The translations under genes and the position numbers were made by a program. A stretch of DNA of 40,920 nt from Firmicutes bacterium UBA1393 (lineage in GTDB: Bacteria > Bacillota > DTU025), in the NCBI GenBank assembly GCA_002305255.1, contig DBQN01000072.1:813-41732 (forward strand), written 5' to 3'. Below, piece after piece: positions 1 through 6,727 of the stretch. Numbering within the stretch: the stretch's first letter is position 1; the number at the start of each line of letters is the position of its first letter. The notes under the pieces are model-generated. The model was given only the letters and a program-made list of their open reading frames with translations. It did not search any database and had not been told where the DNA came from.

Positions 1-483
1 TTGTCGGGGGTGAGCTCGTGGGCTTCATCGGCGCCGCAGCTTAAGACCGCTTCGACGACGCCGAACTCGACGCCAGACTCGTCGTCGACTCCCGCGCCTT
101 CATCGGCACCTGTGGCCCCTGCGGCGCCTGTTGTGCCGGCGGCACCGGGCGCGACAACGGCACCCACAGCGTCCGCATTGCCGGCCACCCAGGAGGCTGC
201 GGCCGCACCCGCCGCCGGCAGTGTCCAGGAGGTCACCTCGAGGGTGTATCCCGGCTATTACGAACCCGTTACTGTGAAGGCAGGCGTTCCTGTGAGGTGG
301 ACCCTCGTCGCGGGTCCAGGTTCGCTAAACGGCTGTAATGACGCGATCGTCATACCGGCCCTTGGCGTTCAGCGAGCCCTCAGCTATGGCGAGAACGTCA
401 TTGAATTTACGCCCTCAGAGCCGGGAAAGATACCCTTCAGCTGCTGGATGGGGATGATCAGGAGCAGCATAACCGTTAACTGA
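1..483 (+). CDS. C-terminal part of a membrane protein with a cupredoxin-like metal-binding tail (5' end outside window)
   Basis: The frame is open at the left edge, so this is probably the end of a longer gene; the TTG at base 1 need not be a start. Residues 20-75 are a Pro/Ala/Ser/Thr-rich linker. Residues 76-160 resemble the small cupredoxin-like domain attached to some SafE/TauE-type membrane proteins of Bacillota. Candidate copper ligands are Cys112 (in NGCND) and the closing Cys148-Trp-Met150-Gly-Met152 loop (SCWMGM). The frame stops at TGA 481-483. It lies directly upstream of csoR-copA, which supports a role in copper handling outside the cytoplasm. The membrane portion is inferred from the family and cannot be seen here. 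Confidence 0.7.
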   Translation: MSGVSSWASSAPQLKTASTTPNSTPDSSSTPAPSSAPVAPAAPVVPAAPGATTAPTASALPATQEAAAAPAAGSVQEVTSRVYPGYYEPVTVKAGVPVRWTLVAGPGSLNGCNDAIVIPALGVQRALSYGENVIEFTPSEPGKIPFSCWMGMIRSSITVN

Positions 484-489
484 CGCGTG

Positions 490-516
490 AGTCCGGGCGG
501 GCTTGCTGTCCGGACT
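490..516 (+). terminator. Weak hairpin after the cupredoxin-tail gene
   Basis: AGTCCGG (490-496) pairs perfectly with CCGGACT (510-516) across a 13-nt loop, and a short pyrimidine stretch (TATTCTTCT) follows. It lies 7 nt after the stop codon and just before the csoR promoter region. There is no true T-run, so termination may be partial. Confidence 0.4.
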
Positions 517-531
517 ATTCTTCTGGTCAAG

Positions 532-552
532 CTATACTATAGTGGAGTATAG
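532..552 (+). promoter_or_regulatory. Inverted repeat upstream of csoR, probable CsoR operator overlapping a -10 box
   Basis: CTATACT (532-538) and AGTATAG (546-552) form a perfect 7-bp inverted repeat with a 7-bp spacer. The left arm contains TATACT (533-538), a good -10 hexamer; no convincing -35 is seen. An operator overlapping the promoter suits autoregulation by the CsoR-type repressor encoded 32 bp downstream. Known CsoR sites are AT-flanked dyads, usually with a GC-richer centre, so the match is in architecture rather than exact sequence. Confidence 0.6.
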
Positions 553-584
553 TATGAGTAGGACGTGAGACGGAGGTAGTGGGC

Positions 585-917
585 ATGGGCTCAAGTCAGA
601 GTGATCACCCGACTGATGTGTGTGGCCACGATGAGTGCGGTTGCAGAATGACTGAGCGAGACCAGAAGCTCAAGAGCGGCCTGATAACGAGGCTTAACCG
701 CATCGAAGGGCAGATTCGAGGCATCAAGGGGATGATCGAGAAGGATTGCTACTGTGATGACGTGCTTCAGCAGTTGTCGGCTGTCCAATCGGCACTGAAT
801 GCCGTAGGCAAGATGGTACTGAGAGACCATATTCACGGATGTGTCGCCGACAGGCTCAGGGCAGGTGACGCGGAGATCATCGACGAGCTCGTCGCAACCA
901 TAGGGAAGATGCTCTAG
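585..917 (+). CDS. csoR: CsoR-family copper-sensing transcriptional repressor
   Basis: This 110-aa protein is an all-helical DUF156/CsoR repressor that should release DNA when it binds Cu(I). The Cys-His-Cys ligand set is complete: Cys57, His82 and Cys86, with the 25- and 4-residue spacings of characterised CsoR proteins. The helix RLNRIEGQIRGIKGMIE is the usual N-terminal signature. ATG 585 is chosen because GGAGG (572-576) lies 8 nt upstream; an in-frame GTG at 579 is too close to it. Before the domain sits an unusual Cys/His-rich tail (His8, Cys13, His15, Cys18, Cys20). The gene lies 24 nt upstream of copA, so the two probably form one operon under the dyad at 532-552. Confidence 0.92.
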   Translation: MGSSQSDHPTDVCGHDECGCRMTERDQKLKSGLITRLNRIEGQIRGIKGMIEKDCYCDDVLQQLSAVQSALNAVGKMVLRDHIHGCVADRLRAGDAEIIDELVATIGKML

Positions 918-941
918 AGAGAACATGAGAGGTGCTCAACC

Positions 942-3218
942 ATGGCCAAGCAAACTATACGTATTGGCGGAATGACATGCGCGGCATGTGCCGCCAGGTT
1001 GGAAAAGGCAGTGGGCAGGATGGAAGGCGTTTCGACCGCCTCGGTCAACTTCGCCACCGAGAGCCTGTCCGTCGAATATGACCCACAGGTCGTGAGGCTG
1101 TCAGCGATAAAGCAGAAGATCGTCCAGACTGGTTACGAGCCACTGGAGATTGCGACAAGGGCGTCCGCCGACGAAGACAGACTGCGCAAGGAGAGGGAGA
1201 TCCGCACTCTGTGGCGGAGTTTCATCGTCGCAGTCGTGTTCGGTGTGCCGCTTTTCTACGTTGGAATGGCTCCGATGATCGAGGCTGTGAAACTGCCGCT
1301 GCCTCGCGCCATCGATCTCATGCACAATCCGCTGGCGCACGCATTGGTACAGCTGGCGCTTGTGATTCCCATTCTCATCGCAGGCCGCAGGTTCTACATC
1401 ATCGGCTATCGAGAGATATTCCGCGGCAGTCCGAACATGGATTCACTGATCGCCATCGGCACCACGGCTGCCATGGTCTACAGTCTCTATTCAACATACA
1501 ACATCGCAATCGGCGACACTCACTACGCCATGAGTCTGTACTATGAAACCGCCGGCGTCATCATAACCTTGATCTTGCTTGGCAAGTCCCTCGAGGCAGT
1601 CACGAAGGGCAGGACTTCCGAGGCCATTAAGAGACTGATGGGGCTGGCGCCCAAGACTGCCACGGTGATTCAGGATGGCAAGGAAGTCGAGATACCAGTC
1701 GACGAGGTCGAGGTGGGCGACGTCATCATTGTGAGACCGGGTGAACGGATTCCGGTTGACGGCGTCGTGCTGGAGGGGCTGACGTCGGTCGATGAGTCGA
1801 TGTTGACCGGCGAGAGCATTCCGGTGGAGAAGAAGGCCGGCGACAAAGTGTTCGCGGCCAGTATCAACAAGAACGGATCTATACGGTTCAGGGCCACCGG
1901 AGTTGGAAGCGACACCGCCCTCGCGCGCATAATCAAGCTCGTCGAAGACGCCCAGGGCTCCAAGGCGCCCATAGCTGCGCTGGGTGACATCATCTCAGGC
2001 TACTTCGTGCCCATCGTGTTTATCATCGCCATCGTGTCGGCAGCTCTGTGGTACTTTGTCGGAGGTGTCGAGGCAGGCAACGAGGTGTTCGCGCTCAAGG
2101 TCTTCGTATCGGTGTTGCTCATAGCATGCCCCTGCGCGCTAGGCCTGGCCACTCCCACTGCCATAATGGTGGGCACCGGTAAGGGAGCCGAGTACGGCGT
2201 CCTGTTCAAAGGCGGCGAGGCGCTGGAGATGACTCATCGAGTTGGTGTCGTGGTGTTCGACAAGACCGGCACCATCACCGAGGGCAGGCCTGAGGTCACC
2301 GACGTAGTAGTTGCTGGAGCGGATGCCGGTGCCGGCCCCGGCCTGTCGGCTGACGAGCTCCTGCGCCTTGCGGCCTCTGCTGAACGCGGCTCTGAGCATC
2401 CGCTCGGAGATGCCATTGTGCGTGGCGCCGAGGCCCGCGGTCTCGAGCTCGTGACTGCTGAGGAATTCGCCGCAATCCCTGGCCACGGCATCGAAGTGCT
2501 GATCGACGGCAAGAGAGTGCTGCTTGGCAACGCCAGACTCATGGCTGACAGGAACATCGACGTCGAACCGCTTGCGGCTGAGGCCAGCCGTCTGGCGTCG
2601 GAGGGCAGGACGCCCATGCTGGTATCAGTCGACGGCCGGCTCGCCGGCATCATCGCCGTGGCCGACGTGGTGAAAGAACATAGTCGGCAGGCCGTGTCGA
2701 AGCTTCGCGACATGGGGATCGAGGTGGCGATGATCACAGGCGATAACAGGATCACAGCCGAGGCCATCGCCAGGCAAGTCGGGGTCGATCGCGTGCTGGC
2801 GGAGGTGCTTCCTGAGGATAAGTCGAGGGAGATCAAGAAGCTGCAGGAAGAGGGCAAGCGGGTGGCCATGGTGGGCGACGGCATCAACGATGCTCCTGCT
2901 CTGGCCCAGGCTGATGTCGGCATCGCCATAGGCTCAGGCACTGATGTCGCCATCGAGTCTGCCGATGTGGTACTGGTGAGAAGTGACATCTCCGATGTGA
3001 TAACCGCCATCAAGCTGAGCAGAAGCACAATCACGAACATCAAGCAGAACCTGTTCTGGGCCTTCGGCTACAACACCCTCGGCATTCCGGTTGCAGCAGG
3101 CCTGCTGCACGTGTTCGGCGGTCCTACGCTCAACCCGATGATCGCCGCCGCGGCCATGGCCTTCAGTTCTGTATCGGTGGTCACGAATGCACTCAGGTTG
3201 AGGGCATTCAAGCCGTGA
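942..3218 (+). CDS. copA: Copper-exporting P1B-type ATPase
   Basis: The 758-aa protein is a heavy-metal P-type ATPase that uses ATP to export Cu(I). A single N-terminal HMA domain carries GMTCAAC (Cys13, Cys16). The membrane metal site is Cys396-Pro-Cys398. The actuator loop has TGES, the phosphorylation site is Asp440 in DKTGT, the nucleotide domain has the SEHPLG motif, and the hinge is GDGIND (about 645-650). The last two helices contain YN and MAFSS, residues diagnostic of the Cu(I) subgroup (P1B-1). Length is normal for a one-HMA CopA. An AGAGGTG ribosome site precedes ATG 942. Transcription together with csoR would give copper-induced efflux. Confidence 0.96.
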   Translation: MAKQTIRIGGMTCAACAARLEKAVGRMEGVSTASVNFATESLSVEYDPQVVRLSAIKQKIVQTGYEPLEIATRASADEDRLRKEREIRTLWRSFIVAVVFGVPLFYVGMAPMIEAVKLPLPRAIDLMHNPLAHALVQLALVIPILIAGRRFYIIGYREIFRGSPNMDSLIAIGTTAAMVYSLYSTYNIAIGDTHYAMSLYYETAGVIITLILLGKSLEAVTKGRTSEAIKRLMGLAPKTATVIQDGKEVEIPVDEVEVGDVIIVRPGERIPVDGVVLEGLTSVDESMLTGESIPVEKKAGDKVFAASINKNGSIRFRATGVGSDTALARIIKLVEDAQGSKAPIAALGDIISGYFVPIVFIIAIVSAALWYFVGGVEAGNEVFALKVFVSVLLIACPCALGLATPTAIMVGTGKGAEYGVLFKGGEALEMTHRVGVVVFDKTGTITEGRPEVTDVVVAGADAGAGPGLSADELLRLAASAERGSEHPLGDAIVRGAEARGLELVTAEEFAAIPGHGIEVLIDGKRVLLGNARLMADRNIDVEPLAAEASRLASEGRTPMLVSVDGRLAGIIAVADVVKEHSRQAVSKLRDMGIEVAMITGDNRITAEAIARQVGVDRVLAEVLPEDKSREIKKLQEEGKRVAMVGDGINDAPALAQADVGIAIGSGTDVAIESADVVLVRSDISDVITAIKLSRSTITNIKQNLFWAFGYNTLGIPVAAGLLHVFGGPTLNPMIAAAAMAFSSVSVVTNALRLRAFKP

Positions 3219-3720
3219 AAGCACATGGGGCTGGCGATGCCGTCTCCTGAGGCGGTGCCTTTGATCGAGGTTAGTGGCATCATGGCGGGCCCGCCTAGCG
3301 CTGACTCTGACAACACGCGACGCGCCGGCGCCGTTGAGTCGGGTGGCGCGGGCCGGCCCGCTTCTGCGTATGTGTCAGCGGGTACCCTCTTGGGTTCTGA
3401 AGGGCGACACGCGGTAGCCACGAATGGAGACACGATGGTGTTGCCGCTGAGCTGTGCCAGCAGAGTAGTCTACGCTAATCGCTCCGTGCCTAGTGCTCGC
3501 TTACACCGTGACTCACCCGCAAGCACCTCGTATTGCACCTCGGGCCACTTGGATGCTGTGCGACGCACACGCCCCTGCCAAACAACCATTCTGGCTGTTT
3601 CGGTTGATGGCTGGTATGATGTAGATAGCTGGTGCCCTTGCGCTGCAGATAGCTCACCACAGCGGCAGGAGCCGGGTGTGAGATGATCTCTATTAGTGTG
3701 TTGTTAAGGGGAGATACCGC
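3219..3720. other. Non-coding interval between copA and the DUF1538 gene
   Basis: No believable gene was found in these 500 bp; the long frames on both strands have low-complexity or unfamilylike translations. The left half (3219-3400) is rich in GC palindromes, including GGCGGGCCCGCC near 3284-3295 and GCGGGCCGGCCCGC near 3348-3361, and may be structured in RNA. A weak hairpin follows copA (CCGTC 3240-3244 with GGCGG 3251-3255). The right half is less GC-rich and holds the probable promoter of the following operon. No known riboswitch class was recognised. Confidence 0.5.
3592..3620 (+). promoter_or_regulatory. Probable extended -10 promoter for the DUF1538 operon
   Basis: TGGTATGAT (3612-3620) is an extended -10 element: TATGAT matches the consensus at 5 of 6 positions and is preceded by TGn. 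The hexamer 17 bp upstream (TGGCTG, 3592-3597) is a poor -35, as is common for extended -10 promoters. It would leave a leader of about 95 nt before TTG 3721. Confidence 0.45.
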
Positions 3721-5214
3721 TTGAACGTCCTCATGGAGAAACTCAGGGACGTCCTGTCGGCCGTGCTGCCGATTACCGCGATCGTCCTCATGCTGAACTT
3801 CACGATTACGCCCCTCGAAGGCCACCTCTTGCTCAGATTCCTCGTGGGTTCAGTCGCAGTGATACTGGGGTTGTCGATATTCCTGTTCGGCGTCGACATC
3901 GGAGTCACGCCCATAGGCAGAGTTATGGGCGCATCAATGACCAGGAGCAACAAGGCATGGATTGTGATAGCCGCAGGCCTCGCCCTGGGTTTCATGATAT
4001 CCATCGCCGAGCCTGACCTGCACATTCTCGCATCAGAGGTTGAACATGTCACGGCGGGCGTGATATCCAAAGCCAGCCTTGTCGTAGTGGTGTCGGTGGG
4101 AATCGCCGTGATGCTCACCACCGGGTTGCTCAGGATAGTGCTGGTGAAGCGACTGAACATCTTACTGTTCGCAGCGTATGTGGTCATCGCAACCCTCGCA
4201 GTGTTCTCCTCATCCGAATTCCTGGCCATAGCCTTCGATGCGTCGGGAGCAACAACGGGTGCCATGACGGTGCCTTTCATGCTTGCCCTGGCCGCCGGTG
4301 TCGCTTCGCTCAAGAAGTCGGGCATCGCCTCTGAGGAGGACAGCTTCGGCCTTGTGGGCGTGGCATCGGCGGGAGCGATTCTGGCTGTGCTGGCCATGGG
4401 CGTCATCTCGGGCGCCGGCGACATAGCGGGCGAGATCGACTATGGCGTGAGCGCGTCAACGTCGATCATGGGCCCCTTCGGGGCGATGCTCCCTCAGGTA
4501 GCGCGTGACGTGGCCATTGCCCTGGCTCCGTTGACTGCCGTGTTCTTGTTGGGCCAGAAGGCCTGGTTCCACATGCCCGCGAGGGCACTTTCCAGAATAC
4601 TCAAAGGACTCATATACACCTTTGTTGGACTGGTCACCTTCATGCTGGGAGTGAACGCCGGTTTCATGGATGTGGGCACCCTCGTCGGGAACCGCGTTGC
4701 CTCGCTTGATGCCAAGTGGGTAGTGGTGGCTATCGGCTTCGTTCTGGGCATGGTAGTGGTGCTTGCAGAACCGGCGGTATACGTTCTTACCCGCCAGGTT
4801 GAGGAGGTAACCAGCGGCTATGTCAAGCGTAAACTCGTCTTGGCTGCGTTATCGCTCGGCATCGGCATCGCGGTGGCACTGTCGATGATTAGGATCGTGG
4901 TTCCCGGGGTGAACCTGTGGCACTTCCTGCTTCCCGGGTACGTGATCTCCCTAGTCCTGGCGTTTGTCGTGCCGAACCTGTTTGTGGGCATCGCTTTTGA
5001 TGCCGGCGGTGTTGCCTCAGGTCCCATGACGGCCACGTTCATACTGGCCTTCGCGCACGGTGCGGCTGACGCCGTGGAGGGAGCCAGTGTCATGATTGAC
5101 GGATTCGGCGTCATCGCGATGGTTGCCATGATGCCGCTTATAGCACTGCAGATTCTTGGCCTCATCTTCAAGTTGAAGTCGGCGAAGGTAGGAGGTGCGG
5201 CACATGAGCGTTAG
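3721..5214 (+). CDS. DUF1538 integral membrane protein, two repeats (putative transporter)
   Basis: The 497-aa, very hydrophobic protein has two homologous halves (about 10-240 and 285-485) of the DUF1538 family, suggesting a pseudo-symmetric transporter or channel. Shared landmarks recur in each half: a helix followed by AEP (IAEPDL and LAEPAV), then VEHVT or VEEVT, then IAFDASG or IAFDAGG followed by GAMT or GPMT. The Asp/Gly loops may form the substrate path. The TTG start has AAGGGGAG (3706-3713) 7 nt upstream. The 3' end overlaps a PII-like gene by 11 nt, so a PII-like regulator probably controls this protein, as GlnK controls AmtB. The substrate is unknown. The family call is secure; the function is inference. 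Confidence 0.85.
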   Translation: MNVLMEKLRDVLSAVLPITAIVLMLNFTITPLEGHLLLRFLVGSVAVILGLSIFLFGVDIGVTPIGRVMGASMTRSNKAWIVIAAGLALGFMISIAEPDLHILASEVEHVTAGVISKASLVVVVSVGIAVMLTTGLLRIVLVKRLNILLFAAYVVIATLAVFSSSEFLAIAFDASGATTGAMTVPFMLALAAGVASLKKSGIASEEDSFGLVGVASAGAILAVLAMGVISGAGDIAGEIDYGVSASTSIMGPFGAMLPQVARDVAIALAPLTAVFLLGQKAWFHMPARALSRILKGLIYTFVGLVTFMLGVNAGFMDVGTLVGNRVASLDAKWVVVAIGFVLGMVVVLAEPAVYVLTRQVEEVTSGYVKRKLVLAALSLGIGIAVALSMIRIVVPGVNLWHFLLPGYVISLVLAFVVPNLFVGIAFDAGGVASGPMTATFILAFAHGAADAVEGASVMIDGFGVIAMVAMMPLIALQILGLIFKLKSAKVGGAAHER

Positions 5215-5845
5215 CAATGGCTGCAAATCGCTGGGTTTGTTCTGCGTCATCGTCAACTACGGCGCCGGCAGCAGAGCGTGGAGCATCGCTCGACACAACG
5301 GCGTGACGGGTGCAACCATATTACTGGGCAGGGGCACAGTGAGGAACCGTATCCTCGAGTTTCTGGAACTGGCTGACATCAGAAAAGAGATAGTGATGAT
5401 GGTAGCCGATTGGCCTACGGGGAACAAGGCCATGGACGTGCTGGTGAAGGAGCTCGACCTGGCCAAACCAAATCACGGGATCGGCTTCACGATCCCGGTT
5501 CGGTGCGTCAACGGACAACACGACAGCGGAGGTGCGGAGAGCCCCATGTATAACGCGATTTTCATAGTTGCCGATAAAGGCCAGGCAGACGAGGTCATAT
5601 CTGCTGCTAACTCCGCCGGAGCCAGGGGCGCCACGGTCATCAACGCGCGTGGGTCAGGAGTCCATGAGACGGCGATGCTGTTCTCTATGCCCATAGAGCC
5701 GGAGAAAGAGGTAGTGCTGATCCTCGCGAAGGCGGAGTTTACCGAGCCCATCTGTACAGCCGTCAGAGAGCGCTGCAAGATCGACGAGCCTGGCCGGGGT
5801 ATCATCTTCGTGCTTGACGTGAAGGACACCTACGGCCTCTACTAA
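5204..5845 (+). CDS. PII-like signalling protein with two fused PII-type domains
   Basis: The 213-aa protein consists of two ferredoxin-like, PII-related halves. The first (about 8-103) contains TGATILLGRGT; the second (about 110-208) contains GARGATVINARGSG and later VLILAKAE, in the positions of the PII core strands and T-loop region. Canonical PII is about 112 aa and trimeric, so a tandem arrangement is unusual. ATG 5204 follows GGAGG (5191-5195) at 8 nt and overlaps the DUF1538 gene by 11 nt, implying translational coupling. The likely role is allosteric control of the DUF1538 protein in response to a nucleotide or small-molecule ligand. The ligand and any uridylylation site cannot be read from the sequence. 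Confidence 0.8.
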   Translation: MSVSNGCKSLGLFCVIVNYGAGSRAWSIARHNGVTGATILLGRGTVRNRILEFLELADIRKEIVMMVADWPTGNKAMDVLVKELDLAKPNHGIGFTIPVRCVNGQHDSGGAESPMYNAIFIVADKGQADEVISAANSAGARGATVINARGSGVHETAMLFSMPIEPEKEVVLILAKAEFTEPICTAVRERCKIDEPGRGIIFVLDVKDTYGLY

Positions 5846-5893
5846 CTGGAGTGCGAGTGCATCTGAGGCCTCGATTGGCGGGAGGGATTGCCG

Positions 5894-6727
5894 TTGAAGT
5901 ACTACGTAGTCGATGCCTTTGCCGACGAGCCTTTCCGAGGCAACCCGGCGGGCGTGTGCGTGGTCGAAGAGCCCATCAGCGCCGAGTTGATGCAGAAGAT
6001 TGCGTCGGAGAACAACCTGTCAGAGACGGCCTTCGTAGCCGGCAGCGGCGACACATATGAACTGAGATGGTTTACTCCGTCTATGGAGATCGACCTGTGC
6101 GGCCACGCCACGTTGGGTACGGCGTACGTTGTCTCCAATTTCGTTGAGCCCGGAGCGGAGCGCATGAGCTTCAGCACCAGAAGCGGGCTGCTCAAGGTGG
6201 TCCGCCGGGGCGATGAATACTTCATGGACTTTCCGTCGCGACCTCCCCGTTCCGTTGAAGCGCCGGCTGCCCTCACCGATGCGCTGGGCCTTGGCCGCAC
6301 GACGCTTGAAACCTATGCCCAGCGCGACCTTATTGTGGTAGTGGAGTCGGAAAGCTGCGTGCGCGCCATCGATCCCGACTACGTTGTTATGGCTCAGATT
6401 CCAGAGTACCTCGGCATCGCTGTCACTGCGCGCGCCGACTCTTGTGGCGTCGACTTCGTGTCGAGGTTCTTTGCACCGCGTGTCGGAGTGAATGAAGACC
6501 CCGTCACAGGCTCCTCCCATACTGAGCTGATACCGTTCTGGGCCGCTCGCCTCGGCAAGAGCACGCTCGTGGCCCAGCAGTTATCACGGCGCGGAGGCAT
6601 GCTCCTGTGCGAACAGGCGGGCGAAAGGGTAGTCATAGGCGGCAGAGCTGCCCTCTATATGATCGGCGAGATCCTGCCATGCTCAAGCCGGCCCGCGCGC
6701 GACGGGAGGCGCATAGGGAGTGCCTGA
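5894..6727 (+). CDS. PhzF family isomerase/epimerase-like protein
   Basis: The 277-aa protein has the PhzF/diaminopimelate-epimerase fold. Its N-terminus has the family pattern VDAFADEPFRGNPAG, followed by NNLSETAF with the catalytic-type Glu44, then WFTPSMEIDLCGHATLG, and in the second lobe VGVNEDPVTGSSH. PhzF itself isomerises a phenazine precursor, but most members of this family act in uncharacterised metabolism and no phenazine genes are nearby. GGGAGGG (5880-5886) is best spaced for the TTG at 5894; the TTG at 5888 is too close. The gene lies 48 nt after the PII-like gene and overlaps the histidine kinase gene by 8 nt. The family is secure; the substrate is unknown. Confidence 0.88.
   Translation: MKYYVVDAFADEPFRGNPAGVCVVEEPISAELMQKIASENNLSETAFVAGSGDTYELRWFTPSMEIDLCGHATLGTAYVVSNFVEPGAERMSFSTRSGLLKVVRRGDEYFMDFPSRPPRSVEAPAALTDALGLGRTTLETYAQRDLIVVVESESCVRAIDPDYVVMAQIPEYLGIAVTARADSCGVDFVSRFFAPRVGVNEDPVTGSSHTELIPFWAARLGKSTLVAQQLSRRGGMLLCEQAGERVVIGGRAALYMIGEILPCSSRPARDGRRIGSA

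Noticed and set aside
2234..3043. 269-codon frame antisense to copA
   Set aside because: Ser/Ala/Met-rich shadow of a high-GC gene; copA on the other strand has full-length family motifs.
3367..3425. T-box-like string (AGGGCGACACGCGG) near 3401
   Set aside because: It is one base short of the T-box consensus with several mismatches, lacks a recognisable specifier stem and the downstream gene is not a T-box target.
3225..3686. 153-codon plus-strand frame between copA and the DUF1538 gene
   Set aside because: No ribosome site, no domain-like pattern and GC-palindromic content; it looks like a chance frame in non-coding DNA.
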